A stretch of DNA of 27,518 bases from an uncultured Collinsella sp. (lineage in GTDB: Bacteria; Actinomycetota; Coriobacteriia; Coriobacteriales; Coriobacteriaceae), in the NCBI GenBank assembly GCA_902464035.1, contig CABQHT010000023.1, positions 1 to 27,518 on the forward strand. The letters are read 5' to 3'. The notes below the pieces were generated by a model, which was not told the DNA's origin, made no database searches, and worked only from the letters and a program-made list of their open reading frames with translations. Shown in pieces: positions 14,476 through 22,350 of this stretch (its first letter is position 1; each line of letters starts with the position of its first letter). Position numbers and translations under genes: made by a program.

Positions 14476-15441
14476 TTACTTCAACGAGGCGAGAAGATGC
14501 TCGGCGGCACCGATGAGCGGCGCGTCGCCCTCCAGAGAACCGATGAGGATCGGCGTGTCCTGAAGCGGATCGAGCGCCTGGCTGGCATAGCCCTCGTGCA
14601 CCGAATCCTTCCACGTCTGCGAACGCCAATCGGGACCCTGGTGAATCACGCCGCCCGAAAGCACGATGACCTCGGGGTCCAAGATGTTGGCGAGCGAGCC
14701 TAAGCTGGCGCCCAGTGCAAAGCCGGCGTCATGGATGACCTCGGTCGCCTTTGCGTCGCCTGCACGGCACAGGTCGTTCACATCGCGACCGACCGAAGGA
14801 CGGCTGGGGTCGACGCGGCCAAAGCGCTCATCGTACATACGACCAATGGAAGTGCCCGAAGCAACCGACTCCAGATGGCCGGAACGCCCGCAGGCGCAGG
14901 GAATGCCGGCGGCAGCCGAGCACTCGATGTGGCCCATATGGCCAGCAGCACCATGGAAGCCCTGCATCACGCGGCCGTTCTCGACATATGCGCCGCCGAT
15001 GCCCGTACCGATGCCAAGACACAAGACGGAGAACTTGCCCTTGCCGACGCCCCAGTGGGCCTCGCCCAGAGCATGAGCCTGCACGTCGCCTACAACGGCA
15101 ACGGGAAGACCGAGATCCTCGCGCAGACGCGGCCCCAACTGAACGCCGGACCAGCCGGGCATGATCTCGTTGGCATACGCGATAGCGCCCGTCTTGGGAT
15201 CGACGACACCCGCGGCACCGATACCGACGCCAAGGACCTCGACATCGGGATTCGCCTCGAGAGCAGCCTTGATGGACGCCTCGATACGCTGGAAGACGGC
15301 CTCGCCGCCCTCCTGGGCCTCGGTAGGAACCTCGGCCTCAAAAACGGGATGGGGCACGCTGCCATCAGCCGGATACTCCATAATGGCAGTCGCGATCTTA
15401 GTTCCGCCGATATCGACAGAGCAGACGTACTTGTTCTCCAT
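14476..15441 (-). CDS. nanK: ROK-family sugar kinase, probable N-acetylmannosamine kinase
   Basis: This 321-residue kinase should phosphorylate ManNAc with ATP, between NanA and NanE. The N-terminal ATP loop is VDIGGTKIA (9-17). The catalytic aspartate is D119 in VVGDVQAHALGE, where most ROK kinases have ND-x-N. The glycine-rich GIGTGIGGAYV follows. The zinc/sugar region reads AGHMGH and CACGRSGHLE: histidines replace the usual glutamate (GEIGH) and third cysteine (GCLE), a variant I associate with some actinobacterial ROK proteins. The ATG at 15441 has GAAGGAG about six bases upstream. ROK membership is certain; ManNAc specificity rests on lying between nanA and nanE. Glucokinase activity cannot be excluded. 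Confidence 0.85.
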   Translation of the reverse strand: MENKYVCSVDIGGTKIATAIMEYPADGSVPHPVFEAEVPTEAQEGGEAVFQRIEASIKAALEANPDVEVLGVGIGAAGVVDPKTGAIAYANEIMPGWSGVQLGPRLREDLGLPVAVVGDVQAHALGEAHWGVGKGKFSVLCLGIGTGIGGAYVENGRVMQGFHGAAGHMGHIECSAAAGIPCACGRSGHLESVASGTSIGRMYDERFGRVDPSRPSVGRDVNDLCRAGDAKATEVIHDAGFALGASLGSLANILDPEVIVLSGGVIHQGPDWRSQTWKDSVHEGYASQALDPLQDTPILIGSLEGDAPLIGAAEHLLASLK

Positions 15442-15543
15442 GTCGCTCTCCTTCGGAGATAAAAAACAACTACAGGAAATGCGCCGTCAGGCTAGCCGTC
15501 ACAGCGCGGGTAAAGGTTTTCCAGGTGCCCGAGATCGCCGAGA

Positions 15544-15585
15544 AACCGTGTGGCCATTGACCTAATGGGTCATGGCCACACGGTT
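15544..15585 (-). other. Long stem-loop between nanA and nanK
   Basis: Fourteen perfect base pairs (15544-15557 with 15572-15585, AACCGTGTGGCCAT/ATGGCCACACGGTT) continue into four more (GACC/GGTC) after one bulged base, leaving a five-base loop. In the minus-strand transcript only TTTCT follows. It begins 31 bases after the nanA stop, in a 174-base gap before nanK. It could be a leaky terminator, an RNase-processing barrier or an RNA regulatory element. Confidence 0.65.
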
Positions 15586-15615
15586 GAACGGCGAGGTCGG
15601 GTGCCTGGGGAAGCT

Positions 15616-16536
15616 TTACAGGAGACCGTTGTCCTGGAGGACCTTCCTAATCGCCTCGACGTTCTCGCCGGTCATGGCCTTCACCGGGCGCGGCATGGTC
15701 GGGCTGTCGAAGATGCCCATGAGGTTCATAGCGGTCTTGAAGGCACCGACGCCACCGGCATAGCCCTGAACGCCCGAGGTGACATCCCAGATGTGGGAGA
15801 TCTCGTTAAGGCGATCCTGCTCGGCCTTGACGGTAGCCCAGTCGCCGGCCTGAGCGGCCTTCCACTGGCGCACATAGCCCTCGGGCTCAACATTAGCGAG
15901 ACCCGGGACGGAACCATCGGCGCCACCGAGGTAAGCGCCGTCGACGACAACCTCGTGACCGGTGAGGATACTCATCGGATGGCCGTTCTTCTCGTTCTCC
16001 TGAACGAGGTAGCGGAACGAGATGTCATCACCCGAGGAATCCTTGACGCCAGCAAGGACGCCCTCGGCGCCGAGCTTGGCAAGGAGCTTCCAGGGGAGCT
16101 TGGTGTGAACGCAGACGGGAATGTCATAGGCAAAGATGGGCAGGTCGAGCTCCTCGTGCAGGATGCGGAAGTGCTCCTCGACCTCGGTCATGCCCTGCAG
16201 GGCATAGAACGGGCAGGTGGCGACAAGCGCATCGGCGCCAAGCTCCTGAGCGACCTTACCGTGCTCGATCATGCGCTCGGTCTCGGTATCGATGATGCCG
16301 ACCAGGACGGGCACGCGGTGGTCGACGATACGAACGGCCTCGGCAATGATCTGGCGACGACGCTCATCGGTGGAGAAAACGACCTCGCCCGAAGAGCCCA
16401 GGAAGAACAGGCCATCGACGCCGGCATCGATCATGCGGTTGATGCTGCGCTCAAAGGAGGCAACGTCGAGCTGGTGGTCTTCGGTATCGGGAACAACGAC
16501 GGGAGGGATAACGCCGGTGAATTTCTGAGTTGCCAC
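15616..16536 (-). CDS. nanA: NanA-like aldolase (DHDPS/N-acetylneuraminate lyase family)
   Basis: This 306-residue TIM-barrel class I aldolase would split N-acetylneuraminate into ManNAc and pyruvate. The pyruvate-binding loop is GSSGE (47-51), the proton-relay tyrosine is Y137 (FAYDIP) and the Schiff-base lysine is K165 (GVKDSSGD). The dipicolinate-synthase arginine after the PYYN-like motif is absent (PFYALQGM), arguing against DapA. However, GADGSVPGLANVEP is the general-family form rather than the classical NanA one. I chose GTG 16536 because AAGGAGA lies five bases upstream; an ATG at 16620 would overlap the upstream gene. Sialate lyase is inferred from its place ahead of nanK and nanE; another 2-keto acid aldolase is possible. 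Confidence 0.8.
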   Translation of the reverse strand: MATQKFTGVIPPVVVPDTEDHQLDVASFERSINRMIDAGVDGLFFLGSSGEVVFSTDERRRQIIAEAVRIVDHRVPVLVGIIDTETERMIEHGKVAQELGADALVATCPFYALQGMTEVEEHFRILHEELDLPIFAYDIPVCVHTKLPWKLLAKLGAEGVLAGVKDSSGDDISFRYLVQENEKNGHPMSILTGHEVVVDGAYLGGADGSVPGLANVEPEGYVRQWKAAQAGDWATVKAEQDRLNEISHIWDVTSGVQGYAGGVGAFKTAMNLMGIFDSPTMPRPVKAMTGENVEAIRKVLQDNGLL

Positions 16537-16604
16537 AAGAATCTCCTTAGTTGTCTGGCGGGCGGCCCTATGCCACCCACTCTTGTTGGCAGTGTCCAGG
16601 CCGT

Positions 16605-17456
16605 CTAGGCCAAAGAACACGGGTAGAACGTTTGGTTAAAAAAGTCGATGACTTCGTTTTCGAACGCGTTGATGCGCTCATGAGCGTATTTGGCATAGAT
16701 GATATGCCTCCGGTCACACTCAAGACCGTTGAATACGGCAAACTGGCCCTTGGAATCGCACACGGCATCCATGAGCGATGTGCCCATGAGCACCGATCCA
16801 CGCACCCGAGACGACAACGCCTCGAGGCCACCGGGAATTGGATTGGCAACCGCCGTGCAGGCGAGGCCCCGCTCGTCCAGAGCAGAAACCGCCAGCGCGA
16901 CTCCGCCGCCAAGGCCCTCGCCCCATGCAAAGATGCGGTCGGGGTCCACGCCATCAAGATTGCGCGCCACCTTCGCCATCGCGCAACCCCAACGGACGCG
17001 CTTGACAAAAGCAGGAGAGGCAATCCCCTGCTGCAGCTCGCTGGATCCAATCGCCTCATCGTCCAGCGCAAGCACGGCATATCCCATGGCCGCAAACCTC
17101 GTCATGTGATGCCATCCCCGCACGGGTCGGTCGATGTCGTGAAACATCAGACATAGCGGCACAAGCTCGGATGCTCGGGCGCGACCGGCAGGCTCGATCA
17201 AACGCGCGTGGACCACATCGCCACTAAGCTCAAAGGAAACCTCGGAGTAGCGGGCATACGGATTGGCGAAATCGATCGCCGTAATACTTGGCCCGCAAAC
17301 CTCAAGGTCCGAAGCGGCTATCTCTAATTCGGAAACATCCGCAGAAGCATCACCGCGCCAATCCCGGAAATCAGCGAGCCTTGACGAGACCGTTCCGGGA
17401 ATCCCCACAAGGTCGGAGACAATCAGCTCATTGACATTGCTCTCGCACTTAGACAT
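16605..17456 (-). CDS. Degenerate CE7-type acetyl esterase paralogue lacking the nucleophile
   Basis: This 283-residue alpha/beta-hydrolase-like protein aligns with the esterase just upstream. The upstream nucleophile elbow NGASQGGG reads here WGEGLGGG (178-185): the serine is Gly181 (GGC codon). The acid (D230, SLMDAVCD) and histidine (H259, KYAHE) are kept. The oxyanion tyrosine in FHGYPG is lost (FHDIDR). About 40 residues between strand 6 and the acid loop, a lid or interface region, are missing. The frame is intact with a good GGGAGG site and an eight-base overlap with the upstream stop (ATGTCTAA), so it looks translated rather than a dead pseudogene. It may be a binding partner or regulator; its function is unknown. 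It lies 68 bases ahead of nanA. Confidence 0.8.
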   Translation of the reverse strand: MSKCESNVNELIVSDLVGIPGTVSSRLADFRDWRGDASADVSELEIAASDLEVCGPSITAIDFANPYARYSEVSFELSGDVVHARLIEPAGRARASELVPLCLMFHDIDRPVRGWHHMTRFAAMGYAVLALDDEAIGSSELQQGIASPAFVKRVRWGCAMAKVARNLDGVDPDRIFAWGEGLGGGVALAVSALDERGLACTAVANPIPGGLEALSSRVRGSVLMGTSLMDAVCDSKGQFAVFNGLECDRRHIIYAKYAHERINAFENEVIDFFNQTFYPCSLA

Positions 17457-18426
17457 GAGCCTCCCCTCCCTTGCAGAAAAACGGAATGATCAGATCGTCA
17501 AAATCCTGAATCTCCTCGTGGCCAAAGCCTTCAAAGAACTCATGACGCTTTTCACAGGTCAGGTTGTTATAGACCGCAAGCTGCGTCGCTGGCGGACAGA
17601 CGGTATCGGCTGTGCCGGTGCCAAACAGCACGGGGCATTTGACCATAGGGGCAAAGTTCTTGGAATCGAAGTACGCCAGCTTGGCATAGGCTTCGTCGAT
17701 ACGAGTCGAGTCCTCGTCAAACCAGCGAGACCAATAGCGCAGGCCCTCGTAGGCAATGTCGTCGGCATCCAAATCCCAGACCAGGCGGAAATCCGACAGG
17801 AAGGGATAGAGGATGGCGGCGCGATTGATAAGCTCGCTGTTAAGTGCACAGGTCGCAATGCCCAAACCGCCGCCCTGCGACGCGCCGTTCACAAACACAC
17901 GGGCAAGATCGATGCCCTCGAGCTCGCGAACGATGCGGCACAGGATGCGAATATCTTGGTGCAAGCGGACATAGTAGAGGTTGGCCGGATCGCCGTCGAT
18001 ACCGGCGACGATATGGCCCGCGACCGTTGTGCCCTCAAATCCACCAATGTCCTCGGAGGGACCTCCTTGGCCGGGGCAGTCGAGGGCGATGAGTGCCATG
18101 CCCATGCCCGCAAACGACGCCTGCTCAAACCAGCTGCGGCTTGCACCCGGATACCCATGGAACTGAAGTGCCAATGGCACGGGCTCGTCCGAGACGGGTT
18201 TAAGGTACTTGGCATGCAGGCGAGCGCCACACATGCCGGTATACCAGAGGTCGAAAAGCTGGCAGGTCACGGCATCGGTGACCGATGCCGTCTCGATCGC
18301 ATAGTCAAGCCCGACGGCGTCGGCCTCGGCCATGCGATCCTTCCAAAAGAGATCGAAATCTGATGGACGGGGCATGGCGCCTCGATATTCACCAAATTGA
18401 TGTTGCAGCTCCTGAGCACTTGGCAT
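17449..18426 (-). CDS. CE7-family acetyl esterase (acetyl xylan esterase/cephalosporin-C deacetylase type)
   Basis: This 325-residue cytoplasmic alpha/beta hydrolase removes O-acetyl groups from sugars or small molecules. The N-terminal YRGAMPRPSDFDLFW motif is typical of CE7. The oxyanion motif is FHGYPG (89-94), the nucleophile is S183 in NGASQGGG, the acid is D274 (GTADTVCPP) and the histidine is H303 (FGHEE). No signal peptide is present. The ATG at 18426 is chosen because it preserves the family N-terminus; its ribosome-binding site is weak (AAAGG about 15 bases upstream). Lying between a sugar-acid-like importer and nan genes, it may de-O-acetylate imported sialic acid. That substrate is inferred; xylo-oligosaccharide acetate is the family default. 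Confidence 0.88.
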   Translation of the reverse strand: MPSAQELQHQFGEYRGAMPRPSDFDLFWKDRMAEADAVGLDYAIETASVTDAVTCQLFDLWYTGMCGARLHAKYLKPVSDEPVPLALQFHGYPGASRSWFEQASFAGMGMALIALDCPGQGGPSEDIGGFEGTTVAGHIVAGIDGDPANLYYVRLHQDIRILCRIVRELEGIDLARVFVNGASQGGGLGIATCALNSELINRAAILYPFLSDFRLVWDLDADDIAYEGLRYWSRWFDEDSTRIDEAYAKLAYFDSKNFAPMVKCPVLFGTGTADTVCPPATQLAVYNNLTCEKRHEFFEGFGHEEIQDFDDLIIPFFCKGGEAHV

Positions 18427-18462
18427 GGCTCGTGAACCCAACCTTTCGAAATCGCAACGGAG

Positions 18463-18490
18463 GTGCGCCCGGCAAGGGAACCGGGCGCAC
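18463..18490 (-). other. Stem-loop between transporter and esterase genes
   Basis: GTGCGCCCGG (18463-18472) pairs perfectly with CCGGGCGCAC (18481-18490) around an eight-base loop. No T-tract follows in the minus-strand transcript. It is the only structured element in the 80 bases between the ABC ATPase and the esterase, and no promoter is visible there, so read-through from the transporter is likely. Confidence 0.55.
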
Positions 18491-18506
18491 GGGAGGGAAA
18501 GCGAGA

Positions 18507-19334
18507 CTACTCGCCGAGCTTGGGATGCAGCAGCGACGGCGCAGCGCCGAGCAGCATCTTGGTGTAGGGGTCCTGGGGGTGCTGGAAGACCTGCTTGGCC
18601 TCGCCCTGCTCGACGATCTTGCCGCCATTCATAACGATGATGTCGTCAGAGATATAGCGGACCGTCTGGATGTCATGGCTGATGAACACCATGGCCAGGC
18701 CGAGCTCCTTCTTAAGGTCGGTCAGCAGGTTCAGAATCTGCGCGCGGACCGAAACGTCCAGAGCCGAGGTGGGCTCGTCGGCGATGATGGCATCGGGGTT
18801 CAGCGACAGGGCACGGGCAATTGCGACGCGCTGGCGCTGGCCGCCCGAAAGCTGACCGGGAAGAACCTCGGCGGCGGAGCTGGGCAGACCGGTGAGCTCC
18901 AGGAGTTCCTTGACGCGCTTCTCCTGTTCGGCCTCGGTGCCCAGATTGTGGACGCGCATGGGATCGAGCAGCTGCTCGCGAACGACCATGCGGGGGTTGA
19001 GCGCCGTGGCCGGGTTCTGGAACACGACCGAGATGACGCGACCCATGTGGCGACGGTCCTCGGCGGTACGCTTGGTTACGTCCTTGCCCTTAAAGTAGAC
19101 CTTGCCGCTCGTGGGGGCCTGCAGGCCGCACATGACGTTGGCGGTGGTGGACTTACCGCAACCGGACTCGCCGACGATGCCGATCGTCTGACCGGGCATG
19201 AGCCTAATCGTTACACCCTGGACGGCGTGAACCAGGTTGGGGTGCAGAATCGAGCCGGTACGGGTCCTAAAGGTGACGTGGACGTCATCAAGGAAGATGA
19301 TCGGCTCGACGCCGTTGACTGCGGTCTCGCTCAT
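18507..19334 (-). CDS. Peptide/opine/nickel-family ABC transporter ATP-binding protein (second ATPase)
   Basis: This 275-residue ATPase is the OppF-like partner of the fused permease-ATPase encoded just upstream. Walker A is GESGCGKS (55-62), the signature LSGGQRQR starts at 162, Walker B is AIIADEP (D186, E187) and the switch histidine is H220. Unlike OppD/OppF in the left operon it stops soon after the ATPase domain (PYTKMLLGAAPSLLHPKLGE). It therefore lacks the C-terminal cysteine-bearing extension. Its ATG immediately follows the upstream TAG, and the perfect GGAGGTGAT ribosome-binding site lies inside the end of that gene, a mark of strong coupling. Substrate is inferred from the operon to be sialic acid or a related sugar derivative. 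Confidence 0.9.
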   Translation of the reverse strand: MSETAVNGVEPIIFLDDVHVTFRTRTGSILHPNLVHAVQGVTIRLMPGQTIGIVGESGCGKSTTANVMCGLQAPTSGKVYFKGKDVTKRTAEDRRHMGRVISVVFQNPATALNPRMVVREQLLDPMRVHNLGTEAEQEKRVKELLELTGLPSSAAEVLPGQLSGGQRQRVAIARALSLNPDAIIADEPTSALDVSVRAQILNLLTDLKKELGLAMVFISHDIQTVRYISDDIIVMNGGKIVEQGEAKQVFQHPQDPYTKMLLGAAPSLLHPKLGE

Positions 19335-21350
19335 CTACATCACCTCCGCGTGAGGGGTCAAACCATTTGCCTTGAGCACCTCGTCGGGGAGCTCGGAATA
19401 GAAGTGCTCGGTGCCGGGCACGCGCTTGAAGACCGGACGGGTGTCCAGGCCAATACGCGGATGGCTCGAGCGGGGCGCGAAGCGATCGCCCTTGGGGAAA
19501 TCGCGCGGGCTCGGAACGGCGCCGGGCACCTGGTGCAGGCGGCCCGAACCGCTCTCGATGGACAGAACGGAACCCAGAAGACCGCGGGTGTACTCGTGGA
19601 TCGGGTTAGTGAGCAGCTCCTTGGTGGGCGCCTGCTCGATAACCTGGCCAGCGTACATAACCGTGATGTTGTGGGCGACCTCGGCGACCAGCGCCAGGTC
19701 GTGCGAAACGAAGATCATGGCAAAGCCGAGCTTGGCCTGAAGATCGTTGAGCAGCTTGATGACCTGCTTCTGGACGGTAACGTCCAGAGCGGTCGTGGGC
19801 TCGTCGCAGATGACCAGCTTGGGGTCGCGGGTAAGGGCCATAGCGATCAGGACACGCTGACGCTGGCCGCCGGAAAGCTCGTGCGGATAGCTCTCGAGCG
19901 TGCGCTTGGGATCGAGGCCGACGAGCTCCAGGAGCTCCTCGGCGCTGCGGGTTCCGCCGCGCTTGGTGAGCTGCTTCATCTGGGCAGAGATGAGCATGGA
20001 GGGGTTGAGCGAGGACAGGGCGTCCTGATAGACCATAGCGATATCGGTACCGCGCAGGCCGAACCACTCCTTCTTGCTCATCTTGAGCAGGTCACGGCCC
20101 TCCCAGAGGACCTCGCCGGAAAGGTGCTCGTCCTCATCGGTCAGGCCCATGATGGCCAGCGTGGTGATGGACTTACCGCAACCGGACTCGCCCACCAGGC
20201 CCATGGTCTGACCAGGACGGACGTCAAAGTTGACATGGTCGACAACGTTAATGTCACCGTGATGCTCAAACTGGATGCAGAAATCGCGGACCGAAAGGAT
20301 CGGTTCGACAGACTCGTCAGGCACATGGCGATCGTCACGCTTGAGCTCGACATCGCGCAGGGCACCAAGGCGAGCGGAGAGGGACTGGGCCTGCTCCTTG
20401 TAGGCGCGAACGGGGTCGGAGACCAGCAGGTCGGCCTCGCGACGCTTGGAGGAATCGGTCGGATCCAGGGCGGCGGAGGGAGCAGCGGCCATAGCGTCGG
20501 TAATGCCCTCGGAGAGGATGTTGAGCGCCAGGCAGGTGATCATGATGGCCAGGCCCGGGAACAGTGCCTGCCACCAACGGCCGGCGAGCACGCCGCCGCG
20601 GGCGTCGGCGAGGATGTTGCCCCAGGTAGCGGTGGGCTCCTGAATACCAGCGCCGATGAAGGTCAGCGAGGCCTCGAAGATGATGGCGTCGGCGACCAGG
20701 GTAACGGTGAAGACCATGATCGGGGCGATGCAGTTACGCAGAACATGCTTGATCAAAATCCACGGAGCCTTGGCGCCGGAAACGATGACCGCGCGGACAT
20801 AGTCCTCGCCGTACTCGGACACGATGTTGGCGCGCACGATACGGGCAATCTGCGGAGTGTACATAAAGCCGATGGCGAAGATGATCGACGGCACGGAGTT
20901 GCCCAGGATGGAGACGAAGACGGCCGCGAGGGCGATGCCCGGGATAGACATGATGATGTCCAGGATACGCATGATCGTCTCGGAAACGGCCTTGCGCGAA
21001 ACCGCCGCAAGGGCGCCCACGACCGAGCCGCAGACCAGAGCCATGGCAGTGGCGCCAAAGCCGATAATCAGCGAGTAACGACCACCGTAGAGCATGCGCG
21101 ACAGAATGTCGCGACCCTTATCGTCGGTACCGAAGATAAATCCGTTGCCGGGAGCCTGGCGAGCCGTAAAGATCTCGACCGGGCTATAGGGGGCAAGAAG
21201 GGGTGCCAGAATCGCAGTCAGGGCGACCAGCACCAACACGACGGCGGCAATCTTAGAAGACAGCGTCATCTTCTTCCAGCCACCGAGCTTGAGCCCCTTG
21301 GAGGCAGCCTTCTCGAGCTGCTCGGTTTGCTTCTCTCGAATCTTTACCAT
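19335..21350 (-). CDS. Fused ABC permease (DppC-like) and ATPase (DppD-like)
   Basis: This 671-residue protein joins two subunits that are separate in the opp operon. Residues 1-290 form the permease: first membrane helix about 33-53, FGTDDKGRDILSRMLYGGRY (73-92), then about five helices, with the EAA loop DYVRAVIVSGAKAPWILIKH (183-202). A charged linker (about 291-350) follows. The ATPase spans about 351-600: Walker A GESGCGKS (387-394), signature LSGGQRQR (492-499), Walker B LVICDEP (D516, E517) and H550. The tail has GDRFAPRSSHPR where DppD has GCRFAPRCPxA, so the usual cysteines are gone. The gene is intact with no frameshift. Such fusions occur in some actinobacterial and sialate transporters of this family. 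Confidence 0.92.
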   Translation of the reverse strand: MVKIREKQTEQLEKAASKGLKLGGWKKMTLSSKIAAVVLVLVALTAILAPLLAPYSPVEIFTARQAPGNGFIFGTDDKGRDILSRMLYGGRYSLIIGFGATAMALVCGSVVGALAAVSRKAVSETIMRILDIIMSIPGIALAAVFVSILGNSVPSIIFAIGFMYTPQIARIVRANIVSEYGEDYVRAVIVSGAKAPWILIKHVLRNCIAPIMVFTVTLVADAIIFEASLTFIGAGIQEPTATWGNILADARGGVLAGRWWQALFPGLAIMITCLALNILSEGITDAMAAAPSAALDPTDSSKRREADLLVSDPVRAYKEQAQSLSARLGALRDVELKRDDRHVPDESVEPILSVRDFCIQFEHHGDINVVDHVNFDVRPGQTMGLVGESGCGKSITTLAIMGLTDEDEHLSGEVLWEGRDLLKMSKKEWFGLRGTDIAMVYQDALSSLNPSMLISAQMKQLTKRGGTRSAEELLELVGLDPKRTLESYPHELSGGQRQRVLIAMALTRDPKLVICDEPTTALDVTVQKQVIKLLNDLQAKLGFAMIFVSHDLALVAEVAHNITVMYAGQVIEQAPTKELLTNPIHEYTRGLLGSVLSIESGSGRLHQVPGAVPSPRDFPKGDRFAPRSSHPRIGLDTRPVFKRVPGTEHFYSELPDEVLKANGLTPHAEVM

Positions 21351-21353
21351 AAT

Positions 21354-22310
21354 CTACACCGTCCTGATGCGCGGGTTGATGAGCAGGTAGAGCATGTCAA
21401 CCACGATGTTGATGATGATGAAGGCAAGAGCAACGACGATGACGACGCCTTGAACCAGGTTCGCCTCGTTGCCCTGAACGCCCTGCAGGATCGCGGTGCC
21501 CATGCCGGGGAGGTTGAAGATAACCTCGATGACGACGGCGCCGCCCATGAGGTAACCGATCTTAAGACCGAGGGTGGTGACCGGGGTGATCAGCGCATTG
21601 CGAAGTACGTTGATGCCGACGACGACCTTCTCGGGAACGCCGGCGCCGCGAGCCATACGGACATAGTCCTTGTCGAGCTCCTCGACCATGGCCGTACGCA
21701 CGATACGAGTCATCTGACCCGTCAGCGGGAAGGCAAGAGCAATGGCGGGCATGATCATACGTCCCAGATAGCCAGCCGGGTTGGTGGTGAAGTGAGGCAG
21801 AGCACCGGACGCCGGAAGCACCTTAAGGTAGGAAGAGAACAGCAGAATCAACAGAACGGCAAGCCAGAACGACGGGGTTGCCAAGCCGGCGATGGAGAAG
21901 ACGCGGATCACTTGGTCCGGCCATTTATCGCGATACAGTGCCGCGATGACGCCGAGTAAAAACGAAACGACCGCACCGATGGCAAGACCGATGAAGGTCA
22001 GCTGCATCGTGACGGGCAGGGCAGTGGAGATGCGCTTGGCAACGGAGTTGCGAGCAGCACCATAGGTGCCCATGTCGCCATGGATCAGATCGCCCATGTA
22101 GCGCACGTAGCGCACGGGCCAGGGGTCGTCCAGACCATACTTCTCATGGTACTCGGCAACCGCCTCGGGCGAGGCACCGTCACCCAACGCCGTATAGGCG
22201 GGGTCGGTCTTGGAGAACGACATCAGGAAGAACACCAGGACGGTGACGCCCAATGCCATGATCGGCAGCGCCACGAGACGCCTTCCAATCAAACGTAGCA
22301 AGTTGTTCAC
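21354..22310 (-). CDS. Peptide/opine/nickel-family ABC permease (DppB-like)
   Basis: This 318-residue inner-membrane permease pairs with the fused protein downstream. It has the OppB/DppB N-terminal helix (LLRLIGRRLVALPIMALGVT), the DPAYTALG segment in place of PGDP, and about five more helices. The EAA loop is DYVRMARGAGVPEKVVVGIN and the C-terminal NPRIRTV is the family end. I chose GTG 22310, which has AAAGGGGAGA four bases upstream; a TTG further upstream has no site. Three bases separate it from the fused gene. The open spacing to the binding-protein gene (155 bases) contains stem-loops. Confidence 0.91.
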   Translation of the reverse strand: MNNLLRLIGRRLVALPIMALGVTVLVFFLMSFSKTDPAYTALGDGASPEAVAEYHEKYGLDDPWPVRYVRYMGDLIHGDMGTYGAARNSVAKRISTALPVTMQLTFIGLAIGAVVSFLLGVIAALYRDKWPDQVIRVFSIAGLATPSFWLAVLLILLFSSYLKVLPASGALPHFTTNPAGYLGRMIMPAIALAFPLTGQMTRIVRTAMVEELDKDYVRMARGAGVPEKVVVGINVLRNALITPVTTLGLKIGYLMGGAVVIEVIFNLPGMGTAILQGVQGNEANLVQGVVIVVALAFIIINIVVDMLYLLINPRIRTV

Positions 22311-22350
22311 GTTCTCTCCCCTTTCTTTTGTCGGTAGGACCAACTGGTAT

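Noticed and set aside
16537..16620. Upstream ATG of the NanA-like aldolase
   Set aside because: It would add 28 non-homologous residues and overlap the preceding gene, while GTG 16536 has a well-placed AAGGAGA.
16605..17456. Frameshifted pseudogene explanation for the CE7 paralogue
   Set aside because: The frame is continuous, with a good start, ribosome-binding site and stop. The serine loss is a clean codon substitution and the other triad residues remain, so it is listed as a coding gene.
18285..21959. 1224-codon open frame on the plus strand
   Set aside because: It runs antisense through four well-identified minus-strand genes. The translation is low-complexity (Asp/Gly/Leu/Val-rich) with no family motif. 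Strong third-position G/C bias commonly leaves such antisense frames open.
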